A stretch of DNA of 64,000 nucleotides from Sphaerisporangium siamense (GTDB lineage: Bacteria > Actinomycetota > Actinomycetes > Streptosporangiales > Streptosporangiaceae): contig NZ_JACHND010000001.1 of NCBI RefSeq assembly GCF_014205275.1, positions 7,812,001-7,876,000 on the forward strand, given 5' to 3'. The translations under genes and the position numbers were made by a program. Below are positions 8,763-17,737 of the stretch, piece after piece (the stretch's first letter is position 1; the number at the start of each line of letters is the position of its first letter). Under the pieces are notes generated by a model. That model saw only the letters and a program-made list of their open reading frames with translations, did not search any database and was not told where the DNA came from.

Positions 8763-10106
8763 ATGAAGATAATCAACCCGGCCACCGAGGACGTGCTCGC
8801 GGACGTCGAGCTCGCGGACGTGGCCGAGACCGATCGCGCGGTGGCGCGGGCCAAGGCGGCCTCCCCGGCGTGGCGGGAGGTCGCGCCCGGCGACCGGGCG
8901 CGGCTGCTGCGCCGCTTCGCCGAGCTGGTCGACTCCCACGGCGAAGAGCTGGCGCGCCTGGAGGTCGCCAACGCGGGCCACCCGCTCGGCAACGCCCGCT
9001 GGGAGGCGGGCAACGTCCGCGACGTGCTGCACTTCTACGCGGGCGCGCCGGAGCGCAACCACGGCAGGCAGATCCCGGTCGCGGGCGGGGTGGACATCAC
9101 GTTCGCCGAGCCGCTCGGCGTCGTCGGCGTCATCCTGCCGTGGAACTTCCCCATGGTGATCATGACGTGGGGCGTCGCCCCGGCGCTCGCCGCGGGCAAC
9201 ACGGTGATCGTGAAGCCGGCCGAGTGGACTCCGCTCACCGCCGCGCGGCTGGCCGAGCTGGCGCTGGAAGCCGGCATCCCCGAAGGGGTGCTCCAGGTCC
9301 TGCCCGGCGCGGGCGAGGTCGCGGGGGCCCGCCTCGTCGAGCACCCGGACGTGCGAAAGATCGTGTTCACCGGGTCCACCGAGGTCGGCAAGCTGATCGC
9401 CGCGAGCGCCGCGCGGACCGTCAAGCGTCTCACGCTGGAGCTCGGCGGCAAGAGCGCCAACGTGGTGTTCGCCGACGCCGACCTGGAGCGGGCCGCCGCG
9501 ACCGCGCCGTCCGCGGTGTTCGACAACAGCGGGCAGGACTGCTGCGCCCGCTCGCGCGTCCTCGTCCAGCGCCCCGTCCTGGAGGAGTTCCTCGACCGCC
9601 TCGGCGCCGCCGTCGCGTCCCTGACCGTGGGCGACCCACTGGACCCCGGCACCGACCTCGGCCCGCTCATCAGCGCCGAGCACCGCGCGCGGGTGGCCTC
9701 GTTCGTCACCGGCACGCCGCGCTTCCAGGGCGCCTGCCCGTCCGGCAGGGGCTTCTGGTTCCCGCCGACCGTGCTCACCCACGAGTCGCTGGACGAGCGC
9801 GCGTTCACCGAGGAGATCTTCGGCCCGGTGGTCAGCGTGGTGCCGTTCGACGACGAGGCGGACGCCGTGCGCATCGCCAACGACACCGTGTACGGGCTGT
9901 CCGGTTCGATCTGGACGCGGGACGTGGGCCGCGCGCTGCGGACGGCCCGGGCGATCGAGTCGGGCAACCTGTCGGTCAACTCCCACTCCTCGGTGCGGTA
10001 CTGGACGCCGTTCGGCGGTTTCAAGCAGTCCGGCCTGGGCCGGGAGCTCGGCCCCGACGCGCTGGCCGCGTTCACCGAGACCAAGAACGTCTTCATCGCG
10101 CACTGA
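8763..10106 (+). CDS. NAD(P)-dependent aldehyde dehydrogenase
   Basis: 447 residues from ATG 8763. The ALDH superfamily hallmarks are in order: LPWNFPMVI near residue 126, VKPAEWTPL, FTGSTEVGK (cofactor Rossmann loop), LELGGKSANVVF with the general-base Glu, NSGQDCCARSR with the catalytic Cys near 260, and FGPVVSVVPF. It is short for the family (usually 470-500) but all catalytic elements are present. In this operon it would oxidise a gamma-glutamyl aldehyde to the acid, the PuuC-like step. Confidence 0.9.
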   Translation: MKIINPATEDVLADVELADVAETDRAVARAKAASPAWREVAPGDRARLLRRFAELVDSHGEELARLEVANAGHPLGNARWEAGNVRDVLHFYAGAPERNHGRQIPVAGGVDITFAEPLGVVGVILPWNFPMVIMTWGVAPALAAGNTVIVKPAEWTPLTAARLAELALEAGIPEGVLQVLPGAGEVAGARLVEHPDVRKIVFTGSTEVGKLIAASAARTVKRLTLELGGKSANVVFADADLERAAATAPSAVFDNSGQDCCARSRVLVQRPVLEEFLDRLGAAVASLTVGDPLDPGTDLGPLISAEHRARVASFVTGTPRFQGACPSGRGFWFPPTVLTHESLDERAFTEEIFGPVVSVVPFDDEADAVRIANDTVYGLSGSIWTRDVGRALRTARAIESGNLSVNSHSSVRYWTPFGGFKQSGLGRELGPDALAAFTETKNVFIAH

Positions 10107-10134
10107 CGCACGACCCGTCAAGGAGATCTTCACC

Positions 10135-10899
10135 ATGCAGCGACTGCGTGACCGCGTGGCCGTGATCACGGGCGCCGCGAGCGGCATCGGGCTCGCCACG
10201 GCCCGCCGCTTCGCCGAGGAGGGCGCCAGGGTGGTCTGCGCCGACGTGGACGAGGCCGCGGGCGCCAAGGCGGCCGAGGAGGTGGGCGGCCTGTTCGTCC
10301 GCGCCGACGTCACCAGCGAGGAGGACGTCGCCCGCATGTTCGAGACGGCCTTCGAGACCTACGGCAGCGTGGACATCGCGTTCAACAACGCGGGCATCTC
10401 GCCGCCCGACGACGACTCGATCCTGACCACCGGCATCGAGGCGTGGCGGCGGGTCCAGGACGTCAACCTGACCAGTGTCTACCTGTGCTGCAAGCACGTC
10501 ATCCCGTACATGCGGCGGCAGGGCAAGGGCTCGATCATCAACACCGCGTCGTTCGTGGCGGTCATGGGCTCGGCGACGTCGCAGATCTCCTACACCGCCT
10601 CCAAGGGCGGCGTGCTGGCGATGTCCCGCGAGCTCGGCGTGCAGTTCGCCCGCGAGGGCATCCGGGTGAACGCGCTGTGCCCGGGGCCGGTCAACACGCC
10701 GCTGCTCCAGGAGTTGTTCGCCAAGGACCCCGAGCGCGCCCAGCGCCGCCTCGTGCACGTCCCGCTCGGGCGGTTCGCCGAGGCGTCCGAGATCGCCGCC
10801 GCGGTCGCGTTCCTGGCCTCGGACGACGCGAGCTTCATCACCGGGGCGGAGTTCCTGGTGGACGGCGGCATCTCCGGCGCGTACGTGACCCCGCTGTAG
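10135..10899 (+). CDS. Short-chain dehydrogenase/reductase (SDR)
   Basis: 254 residues. Classical SDR motifs: TGAASGIG (residues about 11-18), FNNAGIS (about 82-88), and the Tyr-x3-Lys pair in SYTASKGG near 155. The C-terminus LVDGGISGAYV is typical. A good AGGAGA precedes the ATG. SDRs oxidise alcohols or reduce carbonyls with NAD(P). The operon lacks the PuuB-type oxidase of putrescine breakdown, so this enzyme is the best candidate for turning a gamma-glutamylated amino alcohol into the aldehyde used by the neighbouring dehydrogenase. That step is inferred from context. Confidence 0.88.
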   Translation: MQRLRDRVAVITGAASGIGLATARRFAEEGARVVCADVDEAAGAKAAEEVGGLFVRADVTSEEDVARMFETAFETYGSVDIAFNNAGISPPDDDSILTTGIEAWRRVQDVNLTSVYLCCKHVIPYMRRQGKGSIINTASFVAVMGSATSQISYTASKGGVLAMSRELGVQFAREGIRVNALCPGPVNTPLLQELFAKDPERAQRRLVHVPLGRFAEASEIAAAVAFLASDDASFITGAEFLVDGGISGAYVTPL

Positions 10900-10908
10900 G
10901 AGGGCGCC

Positions 10909-11604
10909 ATGGCACGGCCGGTCATCGGGATCACCTGCTACGTCGAGCGGGCCTCGTTCACCGTGTGGGACGCCCGCGCGGCGCTGCTGCCGTACGACTA
11001 CGTCGACCGGGTCGCGCGGGCCGGGGGCCAGCCGGTGCTGCTGCCTCCGGCGGGCGACCCGGCGCCGCTGGTGGAGCGGCTGGACGGGCTCATCGTCGCG
11101 GGCGGCGGGGACGTGGACCCGTCCCGATACGGTGAGGAGCCGCACGCGCGCACGAGCCACATCAGGGAGTTCCGCGACGCGGCGGAGTTCGAACTGGTCG
11201 CCGCGGCGCTGAAGGCCGGGCTGCCGTTCCTCGGCGTCTGCCGGGGCATGCAGGTGCTGAACGTACACCTCGGCGGCACCCTGCACCAGCACCTGCCCGA
11301 CCTGGTCGGCCACGACGGCCACTCCCCCGCCCCCGGCCGGTACGGCCACCTGCCCGTGCGCCCGGAGGGGGGCAGCAGGCTGGCCGACGTCCTCGGCGCC
11401 GACCCCGTCCGGACCGCCCACTACCACCACCAGGCCGTCGCCCGCCTCGGCGCGGGCCTGGTGGTCGCGGCCACGTCCGGCGACGGGGCCGTCGAGGCGG
11501 TGGAGCTGCCGGAACTGCCCTTCGCCCTCGCCGTGCAGTGGCATCCGGAGACCGGCGAGGACACCCGCCTGTTCCGAGCGCTGGTGTCGGCCGCCGCCGC
11601 CTGA
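10909..11604 (+). CDS. Gamma-glutamyl hydrolase (peptidase C26, PuuD-like)
   Basis: 231 residues. Class I glutamine-amidotransferase-like fold with the nucleophile motif LGVCRGMQVLN (Cys about 108), the DPSRYGEEPH segment typical of PuuD-type hydrolases, and QWHPE (His/Glu of the triad, near 210). The family splits gamma-glutamyl amides such as gamma-glutamyl-GABA. As the fourth gene of the operon it would release glutamate plus the oxidised amine product, glycine if the starting amine is ethanolamine. Confidence 0.88.
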   Translation: MARPVIGITCYVERASFTVWDARAALLPYDYVDRVARAGGQPVLLPPAGDPAPLVERLDGLIVAGGGDVDPSRYGEEPHARTSHIREFRDAAEFELVAAALKAGLPFLGVCRGMQVLNVHLGGTLHQHLPDLVGHDGHSPAPGRYGHLPVRPEGGSRLADVLGADPVRTAHYHHQAVARLGAGLVVAATSGDGAVEAVELPELPFALAVQWHPETGEDTRLFRALVSAAAA

Positions 11605-11635
11605 CGTGCCCCCCCTGTCGCCACCCCGGTGGGCA

Positions 11636-11663
11636 TGGACAGGCGGGCGTGCGTTGGTAGGGT
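11636..11663 (+). promoter_or_regulatory. Candidate promoter of the glycine-riboswitch transcript
   Basis: TGGACA (11636-11641) and TAGGGT (11658-11663) are separated by 16 bp, close to a vegetative-sigma promoter, and end about 20 bp before the first aptamer. This suggests gcvT-gcvH has its own start site rather than relying on read-through from the hydrolase gene. Confidence 0.45.
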
Positions 11664-11683
11664 GGTCGAGAACACCGATGATC

Positions 11684-11885
11684 CCGTGCGGGAGAGAGTC
11701 CTGACATCCGGTCAGGACCCCTGAAGGAGCAAGTCCTCCCCGCGAACCTCACAAGGCAAAGGACCGCGCGGGAAAGGTGATCTCTGGAAAGCAGGTCCCC
11801 TCCGGGGGCCTCGCCGAAGGTGAAAGTCCGGCAAAACCCGGGCGAAACTCTCAGGCACCGATGACAGAGGGGGAGGATGCTCTCA
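11684..11885 (+). ncRNA. Tandem glycine riboswitch
   Basis: Two aptamer-like modules precede gcvT. Module 1 (about 11686-11772) has GCGGGAGAGAG, CCTGAAGGAGCAA and AAGGCAAAGGAC. Module 2 (about 11780-11875) has TCTCTGGAAAG, CGCCGAAGGTGAAA, CTCTCAGGCACC and GACAGAGGGGG. These are the conserved blocks of the gcvT glycine riboswitch. The family normally turns glycine-cleavage genes on when glycine is abundant. The expression platform is unclear; the region ends only about 15 bp before the gcvT ribosome site, so control of translation is plausible. Confidence 0.9.
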
Positions 11886-11910
11886 TCCAATCCTGTCTGA
11901 GGTGCGCATC

Positions 11911-13002
11911 ATGTCCAGACCCACACCGCTCCGCGAGGTGCACGAGAGCCTCGGCGCGACGCTCACCGACTTCGCCGGCTGGCTGATGCCGTTGCGCTAC
12001 GGCAGCGAGTCCGCCGAGCACAACGCGGTGCGCACGGCCGCCGGGCTGTTCGACCTCTCCCACATGGGCGAGATCTTCGTCACCGGCCCGCAGGCCGGGG
12101 AGGCGCTCGACCACGCGCTGATCGGCCACCTGTCCGCCCTGGAGCCGGGCCGCGCCCGCTACACCATGATCTGCGCCGCCGACGGCGGCGTCCTGGACGA
12201 CCTGATCGTCTACCGGCTGGCCGCGGAGGAGTTCCTCGTCGTCGCCAACGCCTCCAACTACCCCAAGGTCGCCGCCGAGCTGACCGAGCGGTCGGCGGAC
12301 TTCGACGCCGAGGTGGAGGACCGCTCCGACCAGTACGCGCTGGTCGCCGTCCAGGGCCCCCGGTCGCAGGAGATCCTCGCCACGCTCACCGACGCCGACC
12401 TGCCCTCGCTGAAGTACTACGCCGGCCTGCCCGCCACGGTCGCCGGGGTGAAGGCCCTCATCGCCCGCACCGGCTACACCGGCGAGGACGGCTTCGAGCT
12501 GTTCGTCGCGGCCGGCGACGCCGTCACCCTCTGGCAGGAGCTCACCAAGGCGGGCGACGCGTACGGGCTGCGCCCCGCCGGCCTGTCCGCCCGCGACACG
12601 CTCCGGCTCGAAGCCGGCATGCCCCTGTACGGCAACGAGCTGAACGCCGGGCTCACTCCCTTCGACGCGGGCCTCGGCCGCGTCGTACGGTTCGACAAGC
12701 CCGGCGACTTCGTCGGCCGCGCGGCCCTCGCGCCGCTGAAGGACATCCCGCCGCGCCGCCGCCTCACCGGGCTCGTCGCGCGGGGCCGCCGAGTGCCACG
12801 CCACGGATACCCCGTGGTACGGCTGACTGACGGCACCGTCGTTGGAGAGGTCACCAGCGGCGCACCCTCGCAGTCCCTCGGCAAGCCGATCGCGATGGCC
12901 TACGTGGACACGGACGTGTCCGAGGGGCTCGCGGTCGACATCCGTGGAAGCCATGAACCGGTCGACGTGGTTGACCTGCCTTTTTACCGGAGGAGCAAGT
13001 GA
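11911..13002 (+). CDS. gcvT: Glycine cleavage system T protein (aminomethyltransferase)
   Basis: 363 residues from ATG 11911 (GAGGTG six bases upstream; a GTG three codons earlier is less likely). Family signatures: [69 protein letters not shown]. GcvT transfers the aminomethyl carbon from lipoyl-GcvH to tetrahydrofolate, giving methylene-THF and ammonia. It lies behind the glycine riboswitch and its stop overlaps the gcvH start. GcvP is not in this window. Confidence 0.95.
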   Translation: MSRPTPLREVHESLGATLTDFAGWLMPLRYGSESAEHNAVRTAAGLFDLSHMGEIFVTGPQAGEALDHALIGHLSALEPGRARYTMICAADGGVLDDLIVYRLAAEEFLVVANASNYPKVAAELTERSADFDAEVEDRSDQYALVAVQGPRSQEILATLTDADLPSLKYYAGLPATVAGVKALIARTGYTGEDGFELFVAAGDAVTLWQELTKAGDAYGLRPAGLSARDTLRLEAGMPLYGNELNAGLTPFDAGLGRVVRFDKPGDFVGRAALAPLKDIPPRRRLTGLVARGRRVPRHGYPVVRLTDGTVVGEVTSGAPSQSLGKPIAMAYVDTDVSEGLAVDIRGSHEPVDVVDLPFYRRSK

Positions 13003-13388
13003 GCAGCATTCCCGAGGAGCTCAGCTACACCAAGGAGCACGAGTGGATCGCCGGCCTGGAGGACGGCATCACCGTGACCGTGGGCATCACGGCGTACGCC
13101 GCCGAGTCGCTGGGTGACGTCGTCTTCGTCCAGCTTCCCGAGGCGGGCGCGACCGTCGAGGCGGGCGACGCCGTGGGCGAGGTCGAGTCCACCAAGTCCG
13201 TCAGCGACATCTACGCGCCGGTCAGCGGCGAGGTCATAGAGGTCAACCAGGTCGTCGTGGACGACCCGTCGCTGGTCAACTCCGACCCCTACGGCGACGG
13301 CTGGCTGTTCCGCGTGCGCGTCCAGGACACCCCGGAGGACCTGCTCTCCGCCGAGGAGTACGCCACCGTCACCACCGCGGACTCCTGA
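12999..13388 (+). CDS. gcvH: Glycine cleavage system H protein
   Basis: 129 residues from GTG 12999, overlapping the gcvT stop (GTGA) and preceded by GGAGG. The lipoyl-lysine motif [16 protein letters not shown] is intact (Lys about 66), as is the KEHEWI start of the fold. GcvH shuttles the methylamine group among the P, T and L proteins. It is translationally coupled to gcvT under the riboswitch. Confidence 0.95.
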   Translation: MSSIPEELSYTKEHEWIAGLEDGITVTVGITAYAAESLGDVVFVQLPEAGATVEAGDAVGEVESTKSVSDIYAPVSGEVIEVNQVVVDDPSLVNSDPYGDGWLFRVRVQDTPEDLLSAEEYATVTTADS

Positions 13389-13411
13389 CCTTCGTTCGCC
13401 CTCTCCTGGCG

Positions 13412-13439
13412 GCTCCGGCGGGCCACCGCTCGCCGGAGC
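13412..13439 (+). terminator. Hairpin between gcvH and sdaA
   Basis: GCTCCGGCG (13412-13420) and CGCCGGAGC (13431-13439) form a perfect 9-bp stem with a 10-base loop. There is only a weak pyrimidine tail, so it may be a partial terminator or an RNA-stability element setting the level of sdaA relative to gcvTH. Confidence 0.5.
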
Positions 13440-13500
13440 GTCCCTTCTCTCGTCACATGTTCCGAAGGTTCGCCACACACGTTCCGAAGGGCACAGATCA

Positions 13501-14877
13501 ATGGCGATCAGCGTCTTCGACCTGTTCAAAATCGGTATAGGTCCGTCCAGCTCCCACACCGGCGGCCCCATGGCCGCCGCCCACAAGTTCGCCAGGGGAC
13601 TCAAGCAGGACGGGCTCCTGGAGAAGACGGCCCGCGTCGAGGTGATCCTCTACGGTTCCCTGGGCCTGACCGGCAAAGGCCACGGCAGCGACAAGGCGGT
13701 CCTGCTCGGCCTGTCCGGCGAGAAGCCCGAGCTCGTCGACGTGGACACCGTGGACGAGCGGCTCGCCGAGATGCGCGCGTCCGGGACGCTCCGGCTGTTC
13801 GGCGCCCAGGAGATCCCTTTCGTCGTTGGCGAGCACTGCGTCTTCGAACGCAAGGTCTCGCTGCCGCACCACCCCAACGGCATGCGGTTCACCGCCTTCT
13901 CCCCCGAGGGCGACACCCTGCGCGAGAAGGTCTACTACTCGGTGGGCGGCGGGTTCGTCGTCGACGAGAACGCCACCGGCGCCGACCGCATCAAAGCCGA
14001 CGACACCGAGCTGCCCCACCCGTTCGCCACCGCCGCCGAGCTGCTCAAGCAGTGCGCCGACACCGGCCTGTCGATCTCCGGGCTGATGCTGGAGAACGAG
14101 AAGGCGTTCGGCCGCACCGAGGCCGACATCCGCGCCGGCCTGCTCAACCTGTGGCGGGTCATGTCCGAGTGCGTCCGGCGCGGCACCACCAAGGAGGGCG
14201 TGCTGCCGGGCGGCCTGAAGGTCAAGCGGCGCGCCAACCAGATGCTGCGGCGGCTGCAGAGCGAGAGCCCCGAGAAGGACCCTCTGCAGACCATGGACTG
14301 GGTCACGCTGTTCGCCCTCGCCGTCAACGAGGAGAACGCGGCCGGGGGACGCATCGTCACCGCCCCCACCAACGGCGCCGCCGGCATCATCCCCGCCGTA
14401 CTGACGTACTACGACCGTTTCGTCCCCAACGCCGATGAGGACGGCGTCATCCGCTTCCTGCTCACCGCCGGGGCGATCGGCGTCCTGTTCAAGGAGAACG
14501 CCTCGATCTCCGGCGCGGAGGTCGGCTGCCAGGGCGAGGTCGGCTCCGCCTGCTCCATGGCCGCCGCCGGCCTCACCGAGGCCCTCGGCGGCACCCCCGA
14601 GCAGGTCGAGAACGCCGCCGAGATCGGCATCGAGCACAACCTCGGCCTCACCTGCGACCCCATCGGCGGCCTCGTCCAGATCCCCTGCATCGAACGCAAC
14701 GCGGTCGCCTCCATCAAGGCCATCACCGCCACCCGCATCGCCCTCCGCGGCGACGGCCGCCACTTCGTCAGCCTCGACAAGGCCATCAAGACCATGCGCG
14801 ACACCGGCCGCGACATGCTCGACAAGTACAAGGAAACCAGCCGCGGCGGCCTCGCCGTCAACGTCATCGAGTGCTGA
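13501..14877 (+). CDS. sdaA: L-serine ammonia-lyase (iron-sulfur)
   Basis: 458 residues, the single-chain form with fused beta and alpha domains. The N-terminus [20 protein letters not shown] is diagnostic. The Fe-S cysteines appear in [17 protein letters not shown] and in [19 protein letters not shown]. The enzyme deaminates serine to pyruvate. Next to gcvT-gcvH it completes glycine to serine to pyruvate flow, with serine hydroxymethyltransferase supplied elsewhere. A 112-bp gap with a hairpin separates it from gcvH, so partly independent expression is possible. Confidence 0.95.
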   Translation: MAISVFDLFKIGIGPSSSHTGGPMAAAHKFARGLKQDGLLEKTARVEVILYGSLGLTGKGHGSDKAVLLGLSGEKPELVDVDTVDERLAEMRASGTLRLFGAQEIPFVVGEHCVFERKVSLPHHPNGMRFTAFSPEGDTLREKVYYSVGGGFVVDENATGADRIKADDTELPHPFATAAELLKQCADTGLSISGLMLENEKAFGRTEADIRAGLLNLWRVMSECVRRGTTKEGVLPGGLKVKRRANQMLRRLQSESPEKDPLQTMDWVTLFALAVNEENAAGGRIVTAPTNGAAGIIPAVLTYYDRFVPNADEDGVIRFLLTAGAIGVLFKENASISGAEVGCQGEVGSACSMAAAGLTEALGGTPEQVENAAEIGIEHNLGLTCDPIGGLVQIPCIERNAVASIKAITATRIALRGDGRHFVSLDKAIKTMRDTGRDMLDKYKETSRGGLAVNVIEC

Positions 14878-14914
14878 CCGGCGCTCCTCTCCCCCGCAAG
14901 CCGGCGGCCCGCGA

Positions 14915-16333
14915 TCAGGAGGCCGCCGTCCCCCGGGCGAACCAGACGGCCGCGGCGGCGCAGACCGCGGCGGCGAGGAGCAACGACAACGCCGTGCCGC
15001 TGGGGAGGGCGGCGAGGGAGCCCATGCTGGCGACGCCGAGGGTGGCGCCGGTCTGGCGGACGGCGTTCAGGAGTCCTCCGGCCGCTCCGGCCGTGCCGGG
15101 TGGGGCGGTGGCGAGGATGGCGGTGACCAGGGCGGGGAGGGCGAAGGAGACGCCGAGGCCGGTGAGGAGCAGGCCCACGGCGTGCCAGCCGTAACCTGCT
15201 CCGGCCCAGGAGGCCCAGCCGAGTGCCGTGCCGCCCGCGGTGAGCAGGCCGAGGCCGGCGAGGATGGGCGGGCGGGGGCCGACGCGAGCCACGATGCGGC
15301 CGGTGAGCGGTGGGTTGAGGACAAACGGCAAGGTGAGGGGCAGGAAGGTCAGGCCGCTGGTGAGGGCGCTGAGTCCGTGCTCGCGCTGGAACAGCAACGG
15401 CAGGACGAACAGGTTCCCGTTGAGGGCGAAGGTGACCGCCGCGCCCGCCGCCAGCGTCACCCGCACGCCGCGCCCGCGCAGCAGCTCCCGGTGGAGCACC
15501 GGGGCCGTACTCCGCCGTTCCAGGGTCGCGAAGACGGCGCCCGCCAGCACCGTGACCGTCCCCGAGATCGCCGCGTGGGCCCAGGAGCGCGCGCCGGCGG
15601 CGATGAGCGTGTCGGTCAGCAGCGCGAGCGCGGCGCAGACGGCGAGCTGGGCGGGCCAGTGGATGCGCCGGTCGCCGCGCGGGGCGCGAATCGACCGGCC
15701 CGCCGTCAGCGCGAGCACCAGCACCGTGAGCGGCACGTTGACCAGGAAGACGGCCCGCCAGCCCGCCAGGTCCACCAGGAGGCCCCCGGCGACGGGCCCC
15801 GCCGCCACCGCCGAACCGCTGATCGCCGCCCAGGCCGCCACGGCGCGGGTGCGCGCTGCCGGGTCCGGGTACAGCCAGGCGATCAGCGCCATCGAGGCGG
15901 GCACGCAGGCGGCCCCGGCGGCGCCGAGGACCGCCCGCAGCGCGACCAGGACGGGCAGGGTCGGGGCTGTCGCCGACAGCAGCGAGACGAGGCCGAAGAC
16001 GACGATCCCGGCGCGGAACACGCGGTGCGCGCCGTAACGGTCGGCGACGGCGCCGGCCGACAGCAGCAGGGCGCCGAACACCACGGTGTATCCGGTGGTG
16101 GCCCACTGCAGCCCTGCCATCGAGGCGTGCAGCGACGCGGCAAGGTCCGGCTCAGCGACCGACAGCACGGTCATGTCCAGCAACACCATGAAATATCCGA
16201 GCGAGATGCCCACCAGGACGGCCGGGCGACGTCCCCGCCGGGCCGTTACTCGGCGCGTTCCGTTCGTAGGGTGTCCCCACCCTGTCCCCGCGCCCGGTGT
16301 CGCGTCCGCGTGGGAGGAGGTGTCAGTGGTCAT
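14915..16333 (-). CDS. MFS drug-efflux transporter (DHA2-like)
   Basis: 472 residues from ATG 16333 (a GTG three codons upstream is an alternative). There are 12-14 hydrophobic helices after a hydrophilic start ending RRGRRPAV. Family motifs include LDMTVLSVAEPDLA in helix 1 and DRYGAHRVFRAG between helices 2 and 3. Proton-driven export of small hydrophobic compounds is the usual role. It is divergent from a LysR regulator (96 bp between starts), a common regulator-exporter pairing. Confidence 0.85.
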   Translation of the reverse strand: MTTDTSSHADATPGAGTGWGHPTNGTRRVTARRGRRPAVLVGISLGYFMVLLDMTVLSVAEPDLAASLHASMAGLQWATTGYTVVFGALLLSAGAVADRYGAHRVFRAGIVVFGLVSLLSATAPTLPVLVALRAVLGAAGAACVPASMALIAWLYPDPAARTRAVAAWAAISGSAVAAGPVAGGLLVDLAGWRAVFLVNVPLTVLVLALTAGRSIRAPRGDRRIHWPAQLAVCAALALLTDTLIAAGARSWAHAAISGTVTVLAGAVFATLERRSTAPVLHRELLRGRGVRVTLAAGAAVTFALNGNLFVLPLLFQREHGLSALTSGLTFLPLTLPFVLNPPLTGRIVARVGPRPPILAGLGLLTAGGTALGWASWAGAGYGWHAVGLLLTGLGVSFALPALVTAILATAPPGTAGAAGGLLNAVRQTGATLGVASMGSLAALPSGTALSLLLAAAVCAAAAVWFARGTAAS

Positions 16334-16429
16334 GCCGTCCACTGTGCGGACCCGGCCGTGCCGCCTCCACCGGCCCGGCCGCAGGACTCGTGCGGAAATT
16401 CCGAACGCTCCGCGTGAGTTCGTCCTGAC

Positions 16430-17491
16430 ATGGAACTACGCCAGTTGCGGACGTTCGAGGCGGTCGTCCGGCACCGGACGGTGACCGACGCCGCCGTCGC
16501 CCTGGAGCTGTCCCCCTCCAGTGTCTCGGAGCAGGTCCGCACCCTGGAGAGGTCGCTCGGGGTGGCGCTGTTCGAACGCACCCCCAAGGGCATGCGCCTG
16601 ACCGGAGCGGGCGAACGGCTGCTGAGCTGGACCGGCCGCCTGCTCGACCAGGCCGAGCAAGCACGCAGAGAAGTCACCGGCCAGGCCCGCGCACTCCGCC
16701 TGGGCGCCCTGGAGACGATCGCCGCCACCCACGTACCCGGCGTCCTGACCCGACTCGCCGCACGCCGCCGGGACCGCGAAGCCATCCCCGTCACGAACCA
16801 CGGCCGACCGCCCGGCACGCACCGCCCGGACACCGAAGTACCGGCGACCCCCAGCACAAGCCACAACGAACCACTCCCTGTAAGCCGCCCGGACGCCGAA
16901 GTTCGGGTGACCGCCGGCACTAGCCGCGACGAAAGGCTTCTAGTAAGCCGCCCGGACGCAGAGGTTCAGGTCACCCCCGGCACAAGCCGCGACGACCTGC
17001 TCGCCGCCGTGGCCACGGAACGGCTGGACGCGGCGCTGCTGCTCGACGCCGGCGACGCCCTGGGAGACCTCGGATTCGCGGCCCCGCCCGCGCCGCTGAC
17101 GTTCGTGGACGTCGGCACGGTGCCGCTCGCCCTCGTCGCCGCCCCCGGCCACCTGCTGACCGCGAGCGCCCACGTGGTCCCCGGCGACCTCGCCGGTGAG
17201 CGCCTCCTGGTCAACGTGCCCGCCTGCTCCTTCTGGATGGCCGCCGACAGGATCATCGGCCCCGGCCCCGAACGCGTACGGGCGGGCAGCGTCGCGGTGA
17301 TGCGCGCCTGGGCCGAACAAGGACTCGGCCTCGCCCTACTCCCGGAATTCGCCGTATCCGACTCCCTGAAGAACGGCACCCTCATCCGGCTTCCCCTGAC
17401 CACCCCGGACCTGAGCCTGCGCCTCGTCTGGCGTTCCGACCGGGAAGACCTCCCCGGCCTACGCGACCTCCTGTACGCCGCAAGCGCGTGA
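16430..17491 (+). CDS. LysR-family regulator with an internally repeated effector domain
   Basis: 353 residues, against a usual 290-310. The N-terminal winged helix is normal: LRTFEAVVRHRTVTDAAVALELSPSSVSEQV. The extra length lies at residues 131-193, where a 21-residue unit occurs three times (HRPDTEVPATPS, SRPDAEVRVTAG and SRPDAEVQVTPG openings), with a more decayed copy possible at 112-130. The third unit leads into a normal LysR sensor sequence (TSRDDLLAAV then RLDAALLLD), so the others look like duplications of the first strand-helix of the ligand domain. It probably controls the divergent MFS gene. Whether it still folds normally is uncertain. Confidence 0.85.
   Translation: MELRQLRTFEAVVRHRTVTDAAVALELSPSSVSEQVRTLERSLGVALFERTPKGMRLTGAGERLLSWTGRLLDQAEQARREVTGQARALRLGALETIAATHVPGVLTRLAARRRDREAIPVTNHGRPPGTHRPDTEVPATPSTSHNEPLPVSRPDAEVRVTAGTSRDERLLVSRPDAEVQVTPGTSRDDLLAAVATERLDAALLLDAGDALGDLGFAAPPAPLTFVDVGTVPLALVAAPGHLLTASAHVVPGDLAGERLLVNVPACSFWMAADRIIGPGPERVRAGSVAVMRAWAEQGLGLALLPEFAVSDSLKNGTLIRLPLTTPDLSLRLVWRSDREDLPGLRDLLYAASA
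16820..17011 (+). repeat. 63-bp in-frame tandem repeat inside the LysR gene
   Basis: Units start at 16820, 16883 and 16946. The last two are nearly identical at their starts (AGCCGCCCGGACGC) and share AGCCGCGACGA near their ends; the first is more diverged but aligns over its length. The 63-bp period equals 21 codons, so the frame is kept. Confidence 0.9.
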
Positions 17492-17544
17492 CCCGTACGG
17501 GTCAGTCCCCTCAACGACCGAGGGAACTGACCACGCCCGGCATT

Positions 17545-17736
17545 TCAGCCACGGACAGCGTCGTCCTTTAGTCCGGTCAGGAAGGCCGCCCACCCAGCTG
17601 GGCTCACCGTCACGACAGGGTTGCTCGGCAGCTTGCTGTCCCGCACACCGATGAGGTTCGAGATGTTCGACGCAACCTCCACGCACTCCCCCGCATCCCC
17701 GCTGTAGCTGCTCTTACGCCACTGCGCGCCGCTCAT
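17545..17736 (-). CDS. DUF397 domain-containing small protein
   Basis: 63 residues from ATG 17736. The start QWRKSSYSGDAGECVEVA and the ending VSPAGWAAFLTGLK are the DUF397 signature. In actinomycetes these proteins are encoded beside an HTH/DUF5753 regulator and act with it in development or as a toxin/antitoxin-like pair. Its ATG lies one base after the HTH gene's stop, so the two are coupled. A TTG start at 17748 inside the upstream gene is less likely. Confidence 0.9.
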   Translation of the reverse strand: MSGAQWRKSSYSGDAGECVEVASNISNLIGVRDSKLPSNPVVTVSPAGWAAFLTGLKDDAVRG

Positions 17737-17737
17737 G

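Noticed and set aside
13389..14877. Missing gcvP or glyA gene hidden near gcvT-gcvH
   Set aside because: All open frames were accounted for; neither family motif appears, so they lie outside the window.
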